This document shows positions 1-5,054 of a DNA stretch of 5,635 nucleotides, in pieces. The stretch is from Bacillota bacterium. Lineage in GTDB: Bacteria; Bacillota; Bacilli; ZCTH02-B2. Location of the stretch: the NCBI GenBank assembly GCA_017577895.1, contig PKQY01000076.1:1-5635 (forward strand), in the 5' to 3' direction. Each line of letters starts with the position of its first letter. Position 1 is the first letter of the stretch. The translations under genes were made by a program, and so were the position numbers. Below the pieces are notes generated by a model. That model saw only the letters and a program-made list of their open reading frames with translations, had not been told where the DNA came from and made no database searches.

Positions 1-741
1 GTGCAAGAAATGGAAAACCGGTATCAGCTGTTTGCCAAGACCGGCACCCGGGACATCGAACGGTACAACCAGTTGATGGAGATGCAAGGCCAGAAGCCCT
101 TGCCATACATTGTGGTCATTATTGATGAATTGGCCGATTTGATGATGGTGGCCCCGGGAGATGTGGAGGAAGCCATCAGCCGGTTGGCGCAAATGGCCCG
201 AGCGGCCGGCATTCATTTGATCATCGCGACACAACGGCCGTCGGTGGACGTCATTACCGGATTGATTAAAGCCAATATTCCATCCCGTATCGCCTTTGGC
301 GTCTCGTCGCAAGTCGATTCCCGGACGATTTTGGACATGGCCGGGGCCGAAAAACTGTTGGGCCGCGGCGATATGTTGTACTATCCCGTCGGTTATCCGA
401 AGCCGGTACGGGTACAGGGGGCATTCATCAGCGACCGGGAAGTGGAGGCGGTCGTGTCTTTCGTCAAGTCCCAGCAGCCACCGGAATATCGGGAAGATTT
501 GATCGTTCCCGATACGGGACAGACGACGCAGGCAGAGGAAGAAGACGAACTGTTTGAAACGGCTATGCGACTCGTCATCGAAACCCAACAAGCGTCGGTG
601 TCGCTGTTACAACGCCGGCTGCACATCGGCTATACCCGAGCGGCCCGGCTCATCGACGCCTTGGAAAGCCGCGGTATCATCGGGCCTTATGAAGGCAGCA
701 AGCCTCGGGAAGTGCTGGTCAAACCCGATCAAGTGAGTTAA
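1..741 (+). CDS. spoIIIE: SpoIIIE/FtsK-family DNA translocase, C-terminal part (5' end outside window)
   Basis: This is a membrane-anchored ATP-driven double-stranded DNA pump; in sporulating cells SpoIIIE moves the chromosome through the septum into the forespore. The 246 visible residues are the end of the motor domain plus the gamma domain. The Walker B motif IVVIIDE lies at visible residues 37-43, followed by the highly conserved IIATQRPSVDVITG at 74-87 and GRGDML at 121-126. An acidic linker (about 163-183) leads to the winged-helix gamma domain (182-246) with the recognition-helix stretch TRAARLID at 212-219 and the near-invariant PYEGSKPREVL close to the end; this domain reads polar DNA sequences. 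The N-terminal membrane helices and Walker A lie upstream of the window, so the GTG at base 1 is an internal Val codon, not a start. The spoIIIE name rather than ftsK or sftA rests on the downstream ymfF-H-I-J genes, as in B. subtilis. The family is certain; the paralogue is very likely. Confidence 0.93.
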   Translation: MQEMENRYQLFAKTGTRDIERYNQLMEMQGQKPLPYIVVIIDELADLMMVAPGDVEEAISRLAQMARAAGIHLIIATQRPSVDVITGLIKANIPSRIAFGVSSQVDSRTILDMAGAEKLLGRGDMLYYPVGYPKPVRVQGAFISDREVEAVVSFVKSQQPPEYREDLIVPDTGQTTQAEEEDELFETAMRLVIETQQASVSLLQRRLHIGYTRAARLIDALESRGIIGPYEGSKPREVLVKPDQVS

Positions 742-774
742 CGACATTATTTTTTGAATGGTGGCAATGAGACC

Positions 775-804
775 TTGACCTTGGTACATTAGAATAGTTA
801 TAAT
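775..804 (+). promoter_or_regulatory. Sigma-A-type promoter for the zinc-ribbon gene
   Basis: The -35 box TTGACC (775-780, 5 of 6 to TTGACA) is followed after 18 bp by a perfect TATAAT -10 box (799-804). Transcription would begin near 811, giving a leader of about 37 nt before the ATG at 848. No hairpin terminator is visible between the spoIIIE stop and this promoter, so read-through from spoIIIE is also possible. This is a sequence match only; no transcript data. Confidence 0.7.
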
Positions 805-833
805 TGTTTTGTGTCCTTTACCATAAAAAAGTG

Positions 834-839
834 GGTGAT
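834..839 (+). promoter_or_regulatory. Ribosome binding site deciding the zinc-ribbon gene start
   Basis: GGTGAT matches the 3' half of the full Shine-Dalgarno sequence AGGAGGTGAT and sits 8 nt before ATG 848. It is a weaker match than the AAGGAGG sites elsewhere in the window. The spacing favours ATG 848 over the in-frame GTG at 845, which would leave only 5 nt. Confidence 0.5.
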
Positions 840-847
840 GATGGGTG

Positions 848-1030
848 ATGGAGTGCCCCCTTTGCCATCGAACCAAGATCGGTCAGATTGGCATGCACCG
901 TTATTATTGCAGCGATTGCTACATCGAATTTGAATCCCGTGAAGATGAAGGCATGAAGATCTACGACATCATGGATGACGGGACATTAAAGGTACGCGAA
1001 TATGAAGCAATGACAGCGGAAATGGATTAA
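848..1030 (+). CDS. Small zinc-ribbon protein of unknown function (60 aa)
   Basis: This is a 60-residue soluble protein with no signal peptide or membrane segment. Two CxxC knuckles, C3-P-L-C6 and C21-S-D-C24, are separated by 14 residues; this is the typical layout of a rubredoxin-like or zinc-ribbon fold binding one Zn2+. A basic segment (about residues 7-19) lies between the knuckles. The second half is acidic and appears to form a small beta-rich tail (KIYDIMDDGTLKVREYE). I do not recognise a named family; possible roles are nucleic-acid binding or a protein-protein adaptor, and neither is demonstrated. The gene has its own sigma-A-like promoter and a strong terminator, so it looks independently transcribed. 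In the B. subtilis arrangement I recall, ymfC (a GntR regulator) and ymfD occupy this position after spoIIIE. The GTG at 845 is an alternative start adding one residue. The clean double knuckle, promoter and terminator make it a convincing real gene. Confidence 0.8.
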   Translation: MECPLCHRTKIGQIGMHRYYCSDCYIEFESREDEGMKIYDIMDDGTLKVREYEAMTAEMD

Positions 1031-1031
1031 G

Positions 1032-1060
1032 AAACGGCCGTACGGGTCGTTTTTTATTTT
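1032..1060 (+). terminator. Rho-independent terminator after the zinc-ribbon gene
   Basis: An 8-bp stem pairs 1032-1039 (AAACGGCC) with 1045-1052 (GGTCGTTT), with one G-U pair and a 5-nt loop (GTACG). The T-rich run continues to 1060, broken only by an A at 1056. The stem begins 2 nt after the stop codon, so it closes the small gene's transcript and separates it from the ymf operon. Confidence 0.85.
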
Positions 1061-1098
1061 TCATACACACTTTTTCATACACACTTTTTCATACACGC
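1057..1098. repeat. Three tandem copies of a 14-bp unit, TTTTTCATACACAC
   Basis: The units are 1057-1070, 1071-1084 and 1085-1098. The first two are identical and the third differs by one base (A to G at 1097). The first unit overlaps the T-tract of the preceding terminator, and the array ends 34 bp before the ymfF Shine-Dalgarno. It is non-coding. Replication slippage from a single TTTTTCATACACAC is the simplest origin. Each copy carries CATACAC, which resembles a sporulation-sigma -10 element, but no suitably spaced -35 is visible. Confidence 0.9.
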
Positions 1099-1131
1099 TT
1101 GTTCCGCAGGCAACGCTATAGGTAAACCATT

Positions 1132-1140
1132 GGAAAGGGG
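1132..1140 (+). promoter_or_regulatory. Ribosome binding site deciding the ymfF start
   Basis: GGAAAGGGG lies 7 nt before ATG 1148. The in-frame TTG at 1130 would overlap this site and has no Shine-Dalgarno of its own, so ATG 1148 is the start. No convincing sigma-A promoter is visible between the terminator and this point (1061-1131): CTATAGG at 1116-1122 lacks a -35 at 16-18 bp. Confidence 0.7.
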
Positions 1141-1147
1141 TTCGTTC

Positions 1148-2455
1148 ATGGCTGTCCAACCATCGGCGTGGTTTCGTTCGATATCGTGCGGTGGGATGAA
1201 GGTCCACGTGTTTCCGACCCGCCAATTCAAGACGGTCACGTGCGTCTTGATGATCCAACAAGCCCTGACCGAACAGACGGTCACACCGACCGCCATGTTG
1301 GCGCAAATTTTGCAACGGGGCACAAAGCATTACCCCACCATCCGGGAGATGAGACAATACCTCGATCATCTGTATGGCGCTGCCTTTCATGTCGACGTGG
1401 ACAAACGGGGTGAGCGGCACGTCATCCAAATGTACCTCGATTTGCCCCACGAAAAATTTTTGCGGGATGAAACCGGTTTGTTGGCAAAAGGTATCGATTT
1501 TCTGGCGGAAGTGCTGCTCCAGCCGCTGGTGGAAGAGGAAACTCGTTTTGTCGACCGATACGTGCAGGCAGGAAAAGAGTCGTTGAAGCGGAAAATCGAA
1601 GGGATCGTCGACGACAAAATTCAATATGCCCAATACCGTTGTATCGCCGAAATGTGCCGGAACGAATCTTTCCGCTTGTTGCCTTATGGACGGTTGGAAG
1701 ACTTGCCGGCCATGGATGCGGCCGACCTGTATCGATACTACCGACAATTACTGGAAACCAGCCAGCTGGATTTGTTTGTGGTGGGGGATGTTCAGGAAGA
1801 GACCATCGAATCCCTCGTCCGGCAGTATTTTCCACTTCCGGACCGCAACGTTTCGTTACCGACGGCAGCAGGCACTCCGGTCGCTCCGGAAGCCGTGCGA
1901 ACGGTGACGGAAGAGCTGGATGTGGCTCAAGGAAAATTGAATCTCGGTTTGCGCACCGGGGGATTGACCTTGGCCTCGCTTGAGTACCCGGCGTTGATGA
2001 TGTACAACGGCCTTTTGGGCGGTTTTCCCCATTCCAAACTGTTCCGAAACGTCCGCGAAAAAGCGAGCCTGGCCTATTACGCCTTTTCGCGCCTGGAAAG
2101 CATCAAAGGTTTACTGCTCATTCAGACCGGCATCGAAGTGAGCAATTATCAAAAGGCGTTGGACATCATCCAGGAACAATTGGAAATGATGCGGCAAGGT
2201 GACTTCAGTTCGTTGGAAATCGAGCAGACGAAGGCCATGCTCATCCATCAGTTGCGGGAAGTGTACGATCGGGCCGGTACGCTCATTGACTTTGCCTTCC
2301 GTGGGCAAACGGCGCAGGCAGAGCAAACGCCGGAAGATTTGATGGAAAAAGTGAAGTCCGTCACCCGGGAGGACATTCAAAAAGTGGCGGAACAGATTCA
2401 TTTGGATACGATTTACTTTTTGCGAAATCGGCAACCAAAAAAGGAGGTGAAATAA
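1148..2455 (+). CDS. ymfF: M16-fold protein YmfF, non-catalytic partner linked to EF-P modification
   Basis: This 435-aa cytoplasmic protein has the two-domain M16 (pitrilysin/MPP-like) fold: N-terminal domain about 15-190, C-terminal domain about 190-400. The zinc motif HxxEH is absent. Aligning on the conserved RGT (57-59), the five positions read A49-M-L-A-Q53, so this subunit cannot bind catalytic zinc. The LYGA motif follows at about 75-78, typical of YmfF proteins. The C-terminal domain keeps the M16 substrate-binding pair in VREKASLAYY (302-311), with R303 and Y310. In B. subtilis-type annotation YmfF is an EF-P 5-aminopentanol modification-associated protein; its biochemical role is not settled. 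The gene ends 3 nt before ymfH and its last codons contain the ymfH Shine-Dalgarno, so the two are translated together. I infer a YmfF-YmfH heterodimer. Length is close to the roughly 430 aa of the family, so the gene is intact. It starts at ATG 1148, not TTG 1130. Confidence 0.88.
   Translation: MAVQPSAWFRSISCGGMKVHVFPTRQFKTVTCVLMIQQALTEQTVTPTAMLAQILQRGTKHYPTIREMRQYLDHLYGAAFHVDVDKRGERHVIQMYLDLPHEKFLRDETGLLAKGIDFLAEVLLQPLVEEETRFVDRYVQAGKESLKRKIEGIVDDKIQYAQYRCIAEMCRNESFRLLPYGRLEDLPAMDAADLYRYYRQLLETSQLDLFVVGDVQEETIESLVRQYFPLPDRNVSLPTAAGTPVAPEAVRTVTEELDVAQGKLNLGLRTGGLTLASLEYPALMMYNGLLGGFPHSKLFRNVREKASLAYYAFSRLESIKGLLLIQTGIEVSNYQKALDIIQEQLEMMRQGDFSSLEIEQTKAMLIHQLREVYDRAGTLIDFAFRGQTAQAEQTPEDLMEKVKSVTREDIQKVAEQIHLDTIYFLRNRQPKKEVK
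2441..2450 (+). promoter_or_regulatory. ymfH ribosome binding site inside the end of ymfF
   Basis: AAGGAGGTGA is a near-full-length match to the anti-Shine-Dalgarno and lies 8 nt before ATG 2459. It encodes part of the last residues of YmfF (KEVK). This fixes the ymfH start and predicts strong, coupled translation of the two M16 subunits. Confidence 0.9.
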
Positions 2456-2458
2456 GGG

Positions 2459-3745
2459 ATGGAGATCATCACGCATGACCGGTTGGAAGAAACGGTGTAT
2501 CACGAAACGTTGAACAACGGATTGCAAGTGTTTCTTTTGCCGAAGACGGGATTTCGGAAGACGTACGCCACCCTCACTACCCGGTTCGGCTCCATCGATC
2601 ACCGTTTCCGGACAGCGGACGGTGACGTGGTGGAACTGCCTGACGGCATCGCCCACTTTTTGGAACACAAAATGTTTGAAGAAGAGGACAGCGACGTTTT
2701 TTACCGTTTTGCTCAGCAAGGAGCCTCAGCCAATGCTTTTACCAGTTTCAACCGCACGGCCTATTTGTTTTCCTGCACCGACCGGGTGAAGGAAAACTTG
2801 TTGACCTTGCTCGACTTCGTCCAACGCCCTTACTTTACCGATGAAAATGTGGAGAAGGAAAAAGGCATCATCGGCCAAGAAATTCGCATGTATGAAGACG
2901 ATCCGGATTGGCAAGTGTACTTCGGGCTGTTGCAGTCGTTGTACGTCCAGCACCCGGTTCGCATTGACATCGCTGGAACGGTCGAATCCATTGCCAAAAT
3001 CGACAAGGCATTGCTGTACCGCTGTTATGAGACGTTTTACCATCCCAGCAATATGATTTTGTTGGTCGTCGGCCGTCTGGAGCCGGAAGCGACGTTGGAG
3101 TGGATCCGGGAAAATCAGGCCGCCAAATCGTTTGCGCCCCCGCCGTCGGTCGAACGCCTGTATCCGGAAGAACCGGCCTCCGTCGCTGCCCGGGAGCGTC
3201 GGCGGCAATTGCCGGTGGCGGTGCCGAAATTCATGTTCGGGTTTAAGGAAGCGCGGCCGCTTTCCGGAGAGCCTTTGTTGCGCCGGCAATGCGAGACCGA
3301 ATTGGCGTTGGAAGCGTTGTTTGGAACGGGATCGGAGTTGTATCAACAACTGCACGATGAAAATTTGATCGATGACGGGTTCGGTTATCAAACGGTGGAA
3401 GAGACCGCCTATGCCATGTCGATGGTGGGAGGAGAGACGCCGGATCCGGATCGGCTGTTGACGATCGTGCGGGAGCACTTGGAACGGAAGGTGCAGGACG
3501 GGGTCTCGGAAGCGGAGTTTGAGCGTATCCGTCGCAAAAAAATCGGTCAGTGGCTCCGTTCCTTCAATTCGTTGGAGTTTGTGGCCAACCAATATACGAC
3601 CTACCGGTTCAATGGGACCGATCTGTTTGCCGTCTTGCCCATGTTGGAGCAAATGACGGCCGAGGCTGTCAACCGGCGGTTGCGGGAACATTTGACGCCG
3701 GATCAGATGGTCGTATCCATCGTCGAACCACTCCCTGCGTCATGA
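2459..3745 (+). CDS. ymfH: M16-family zinc metallopeptidase YmfH, linked to EF-P modification
   Basis: This 428-aa protein is the metal-binding M16 subunit. The zinc/catalytic motif is H66-F-L-E69-H70: H66 and H70 are ligands and E69 the general base. The third ligand is E141 in EKEKGIIGQEI, with the usual second Glu seven residues before it (E134). The second M16 domain begins near YETFYHPSNMILLVVG (190-205). In that domain the Arg/Tyr pair of active M16 enzymes is missing: aligning SELYQQLHDENLIDD with YmfF puts H299 and D306 at those positions. A PPP run occurs at 227-229. There is no signal peptide, so it is probably cytoplasmic. Current annotation calls YmfH an EF-P 5-aminopentanol modification-associated protein; whether it cleaves a substrate is unknown to me. 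It sits 3 nt after ymfF and upstream of the EF-P reductase ymfI, probably in one operon. Length equals the family norm. An alternative reading as a general processing peptidase rests on motif alone. Confidence 0.9.
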   Translation: MEIITHDRLEETVYHETLNNGLQVFLLPKTGFRKTYATLTTRFGSIDHRFRTADGDVVELPDGIAHFLEHKMFEEEDSDVFYRFAQQGASANAFTSFNRTAYLFSCTDRVKENLLTLLDFVQRPYFTDENVEKEKGIIGQEIRMYEDDPDWQVYFGLLQSLYVQHPVRIDIAGTVESIAKIDKALLYRCYETFYHPSNMILLVVGRLEPEATLEWIRENQAAKSFAPPPSVERLYPEEPASVAARERRRQLPVAVPKFMFGFKEARPLSGEPLLRRQCETELALEALFGTGSELYQQLHDENLIDDGFGYQTVEETAYAMSMVGGETPDPDRLLTIVREHLERKVQDGVSEAEFERIRRKKIGQWLRSFNSLEFVANQYTTYRFNGTDLFAVLPMLEQMTAEAVNRRLREHLTPDQMVVSIVEPLPAS

Positions 3746-3761
3746 GCGGCGACCAGGGAGT
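3730..3761 (+). other. mRNA hairpin spanning the ymfH stop codon
   Basis: ACTCCCTG (3730-3737) is perfectly complementary to CAGGGAGT (3754-3761). Inside it, after a one-base bulge (C3738), GTC (3739-3741) pairs with GAC (3751-3753), leaving a 9-nt loop. The loop contains the ymfH TGA (3743-3745). Only three T follow, so it is a poor terminator. The 3' arm contains AGGGAG (3755-3760), the only Shine-Dalgarno-like sequence suitable for the ATG at 3774. A ribosome finishing ymfH would open the stem. Possible roles are translational coupling, transcript stabilisation or partial attenuation; all are inference. Confidence 0.55.
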
Positions 3762-3782
3762 TTCGACCAAGGGATGTTGACG

Positions 3783-3790
3783 AGGAAGGG
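3783..3790 (+). promoter_or_regulatory. Ribosome binding site favouring the TTG start of ymfI
   Basis: AGGAAGGG ends 7 nt before TTG 3798, which is ideal spacing. By contrast ATG 3774 has AGGGAG 13 nt away, buried in the hairpin, and a bare AAGGG abutting it. This supports TTG 3798 as the main start. Confidence 0.55.
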
Positions 3791-3797
3791 ATTTCAA

Positions 3798-4535
3798 TTG
3801 AACACCGGACGAAGAGTACTGATCACGGGGGCCAGCGGCGGCATCGGCAGCGCGGTTGCGCGGGCTTTTGCGGAGCAAGGGGATCACCTTTTGCTCCATT
3901 ATTTTCGTTCCCATGATCGCATTCATCAGTTGGCCGAAGAGTGTTGGCAAAAAGGGGTCATCGTCCACTTGGTGTCCGCCGACTTGAGTCGCTGGGAAGG
4001 GCTGAAGGCCATTCGGGAGGCCATGCATCGGTACGGCTTTTATCCGAATATCCTCATCAACAATGCCGGAACGGGCCTGTACCAGTTGGCGGAAAACGTC
4101 ACCGAACAAGCATGGGAACAGATGATCGGGCTGCATTTGCGGAGCAGTTTTTTTCTGTCGCAGATGGTGTTGCCTTTCATGAAACGGACCGGTTTTGGAC
4201 GCATCATTAACGTGTCGTCCATTTGGGGTACCGTCGGCGCCGCCAACGAGGTTGTATATTCAACGGTCAAAGGCGGGATGAATGCCATGACCCGGGCGTT
4301 GGCCAAAGAAGTGGCCAGCGCCGGCATCACGGTCAATGCCGTCGCGCCGGGAGCCATTGAGACACCGATGAATGATCATCTCACTCCGGAAGAAAAGACC
4401 GACTTGGCGATGCAAATTCCCGCCGGTCGGCTGGGAACGGTACAAGAAGTGGCAGCGTTGATCCGTTTTCTCGCCTCCGAGCAGGCGGCCTACATCAACG
4501 GCCAAGTCATTGGTGTGGACGGGGCTTGGTGGTAG
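3798..4535 (+). CDS. ymfI: EF-P 5-aminopentanone reductase, SDR family (YmfI)
   Basis: This is an NAD(P)H-dependent short-chain dehydrogenase/reductase of FabG type, 245 aa from TTG 3798. In B. subtilis YmfI reduces the 5-aminopentanone adduct on the conserved EF-P lysine to 5-aminopentanol; loss leaves an inhibitory form. Motifs: cofactor loop TGASGGIG (10-17), NNAG (88-91), catalytic S141 in NVSSIWG and Y154xxxK158 in VYSTVKGG, then NAVAPGAIETPM (180-191). The Asn usually completing the SDR tetrad appears to be H113 (GLHLRSS). The end, GQVIGVDGAWW, is typical. The position after ymfF-ymfH argues for YmfI rather than fatty-acid FabG, which would sit in a fab cluster. ATG 3774 would add eight residues (MLTRKGFQ) before the usual short SDR N-terminus. 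I prefer TTG 3798 because of its well-placed AGGAAGGG and because the protein then starts MNTGRRVLITG. The SDR call is certain; the EF-P role is inferred from synteny. Confidence 0.88.
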   Translation: MNTGRRVLITGASGGIGSAVARAFAEQGDHLLLHYFRSHDRIHQLAEECWQKGVIVHLVSADLSRWEGLKAIREAMHRYGFYPNILINNAGTGLYQLAENVTEQAWEQMIGLHLRSSFFLSQMVLPFMKRTGFGRIINVSSIWGTVGAANEVVYSTVKGGMNAMTRALAKEVASAGITVNAVAPGAIETPMNDHLTPEEKTDLAMQIPAGRLGTVQEVAALIRFLASEQAAYINGQVIGVDGAWW

Positions 4536-4616
4536 AGGGCCGATGGCAAGGAACGAATATTTTTCTTTTTCCTGTTGCACATTAGAAATGCACCGGAAAA
4601 ACGGGGTGAACTAAGC

Positions 4617-4623
4617 AAGGAGG
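4617..4623 (+). promoter_or_regulatory. Strong ribosome binding site for ymfJ
   Basis: AAGGAGG ends 7 nt before ATG 4631, a consensus site that fixes the start. The 95-bp spacer before the gene (4536-4630) holds a T-rich run (about 4558-4570) and a TGCAC direct repeat (4576-4580 and 4589-4593), but no convincing terminator or sigma-A promoter. Confidence 0.85.
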
Positions 4624-4630
4624 CGAGAAG

Positions 4631-4879
4631 ATGTCGGTATTAAAAAATTTCAGCCAATGGAAGCAATTTTTAAATGAGAAGATTGATCAGGCTCAAGCAG
4701 CTGGCGTCTCCGATCAGATGATTCAAAATATCGCCTACGAAATTGGCGACTACTTGGCGAAAAACATCGACCCGCAAAACAATGAAGAGCGGCTGCTGAA
4801 AGAACTGTGGGACGTCGGCGATGAGAACGAACAAAGAACGCTGGCTGGCTTAATGGTCAAATTGGTGGATCAAAAGTAA
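4631..4879 (+). CDS. ymfJ: DUF3243 family protein YmfJ
   Basis: This is an 82-aa soluble, mostly alpha-helical acidic protein. It resembles B. subtilis YmfJ along its length: an N-terminal MSVL, then F-x-Q-W-K-x-F-L, then an EIGDYLA helix at about 38-44, an ELWDVGDENEQ segment (57-67), and a closing LAGLMVKLV helix (70-78). The molecular function is unknown; there are no catalytic-looking motifs, cysteines, signal peptide or membrane segments. It lies 95 bp after ymfI, far enough for its own promoter although I see no good sigma-A match, and a strong terminator follows. It may be the last gene of the ymfF-H-I transcript or a separate unit. In B. subtilis the next gene is ymfK (DUF3388), which is missing here. 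Family assignment is firm; role unknown. Confidence 0.9.
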   Translation: MSVLKNFSQWKQFLNEKIDQAQAAGVSDQMIQNIAYEIGDYLAKNIDPQNNEERLLKELWDVGDENEQRTLAGLMVKLVDQK

Positions 4880-4905
4880 GACGAGACATGTGCGAATGGT
4901 CGCGT

Positions 4906-4937
4906 CCATCTTGTACTTTTACAAGATGGGCTTTTTT
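4906..4937 (+). terminator. Rho-independent terminator after ymfJ
   Basis: A perfect 10-bp stem pairs 4906-4915 (CCATCTTGTA) with 4920-4929 (TACAAGATGG), with a 4-nt loop (CTTT). It can be extended by a G-U and a G-C pair and is followed by six T (4932-4937). There is no A-tract on the other side, so it works for the + strand only. It separates the ymf operon from rodZ. Confidence 0.93.
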
Positions 4938-4941
4938 GTTA

Positions 4942-4950
4942 TGCTATAAA
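4942..4950 (+). promoter_or_regulatory. Possible extended -10 promoter for rodZ
   Basis: TGCTATAAA combines the TGn extension with a 5 of 6 match to TATAAT, placed just after the ymfJ terminator. The nearest -35-like hexamer, TTTACA (4918-4923), is 21 bp away and lies within the hairpin, so the site would depend on the extended -10. Predicted start near 4957, leader about 100 nt. In that leader GGCTAC (4953-4958) and GTAGCC (5022-5027) could pair at long range. Weak to moderate support. Confidence 0.4.
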
Positions 4951-5039
4951 GGGGCTACAAGGATCTGCCTGTGATTATCGTTTGATTTGCGAAATACATA
5001 GTTTTTTTGCTTTTTCAACGGGTAGCCTGTAAGTATTGA

Positions 5040-5047
5040 AAGGAGGG
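5040..5047 (+). promoter_or_regulatory. Ribosome binding site deciding the TTG start of rodZ
   Basis: AAGGAGGG ends 7 nt before TTG 5055. There is no in-frame ATG or GTG near the start of the conserved HTH domain, so TTG is the initiator. Confidence 0.85.
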
Positions 5048-5054
5048 TTATCGC

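Noticed and set aside
1..3. GTG as the start of the translocase gene
   Set aside because: The residues that follow are the middle of the SpoIIIE/FtsK motor domain; Walker A and the membrane part must lie upstream.
742..774. Terminator after spoIIIE
   Set aside because: There is a T run at about 749-755 but no stem of more than 4 bp before it.
1062..1097. Repeat CATACAC copies as sigma-E or sigma-K -10 elements for ymfF
   Set aside because: CATACACA is 7 of 8 to a sigma-E -10, but the adjacent copies give only an 8-bp or 22-bp spacer to any -35-like match, instead of 14-15 bp.
1130..1132. TTG as an alternative ymfF start
   Set aside because: It overlaps the GGAAAGGGG ribosome site that serves ATG 1148 and has none of its own.
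1061..1747. Long minus-strand open frame (228 codons) opposite ymfF
   Set aside because: It is a mirror of the well-supported ymfF coding frame and has low-complexity, His/Gln-rich composition with no recognisable domain; its end falls in the tandem repeat.
2111..2719. Minus-strand open frame (202 codons) across the ymfF-ymfH junction
   Set aside because: It overlaps two real genes and the ymfH ribosome site in antisense and has no recognisable protein signature.
2726..3691. Minus-strand open frame (321 codons) opposite ymfH
   Set aside because: Arg/His/Gln-rich shadow of ymfH with no motif. The + strand frame carries HFLEH, the third zinc ligand and a consensus ribosome site.
4536..4574. 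T-rich stretch after ymfI as a terminator
   Set aside because: GCC-GAT-GGC gives only a 3-bp stem and is separated from the T run; not a credible intrinsic terminator.
5007..5035. TTGCTT and TAAGTA as a rodZ promoter
   Set aside because: The -10 match is poor, and the start would fall in the ribosome site, leaving no usable leader.
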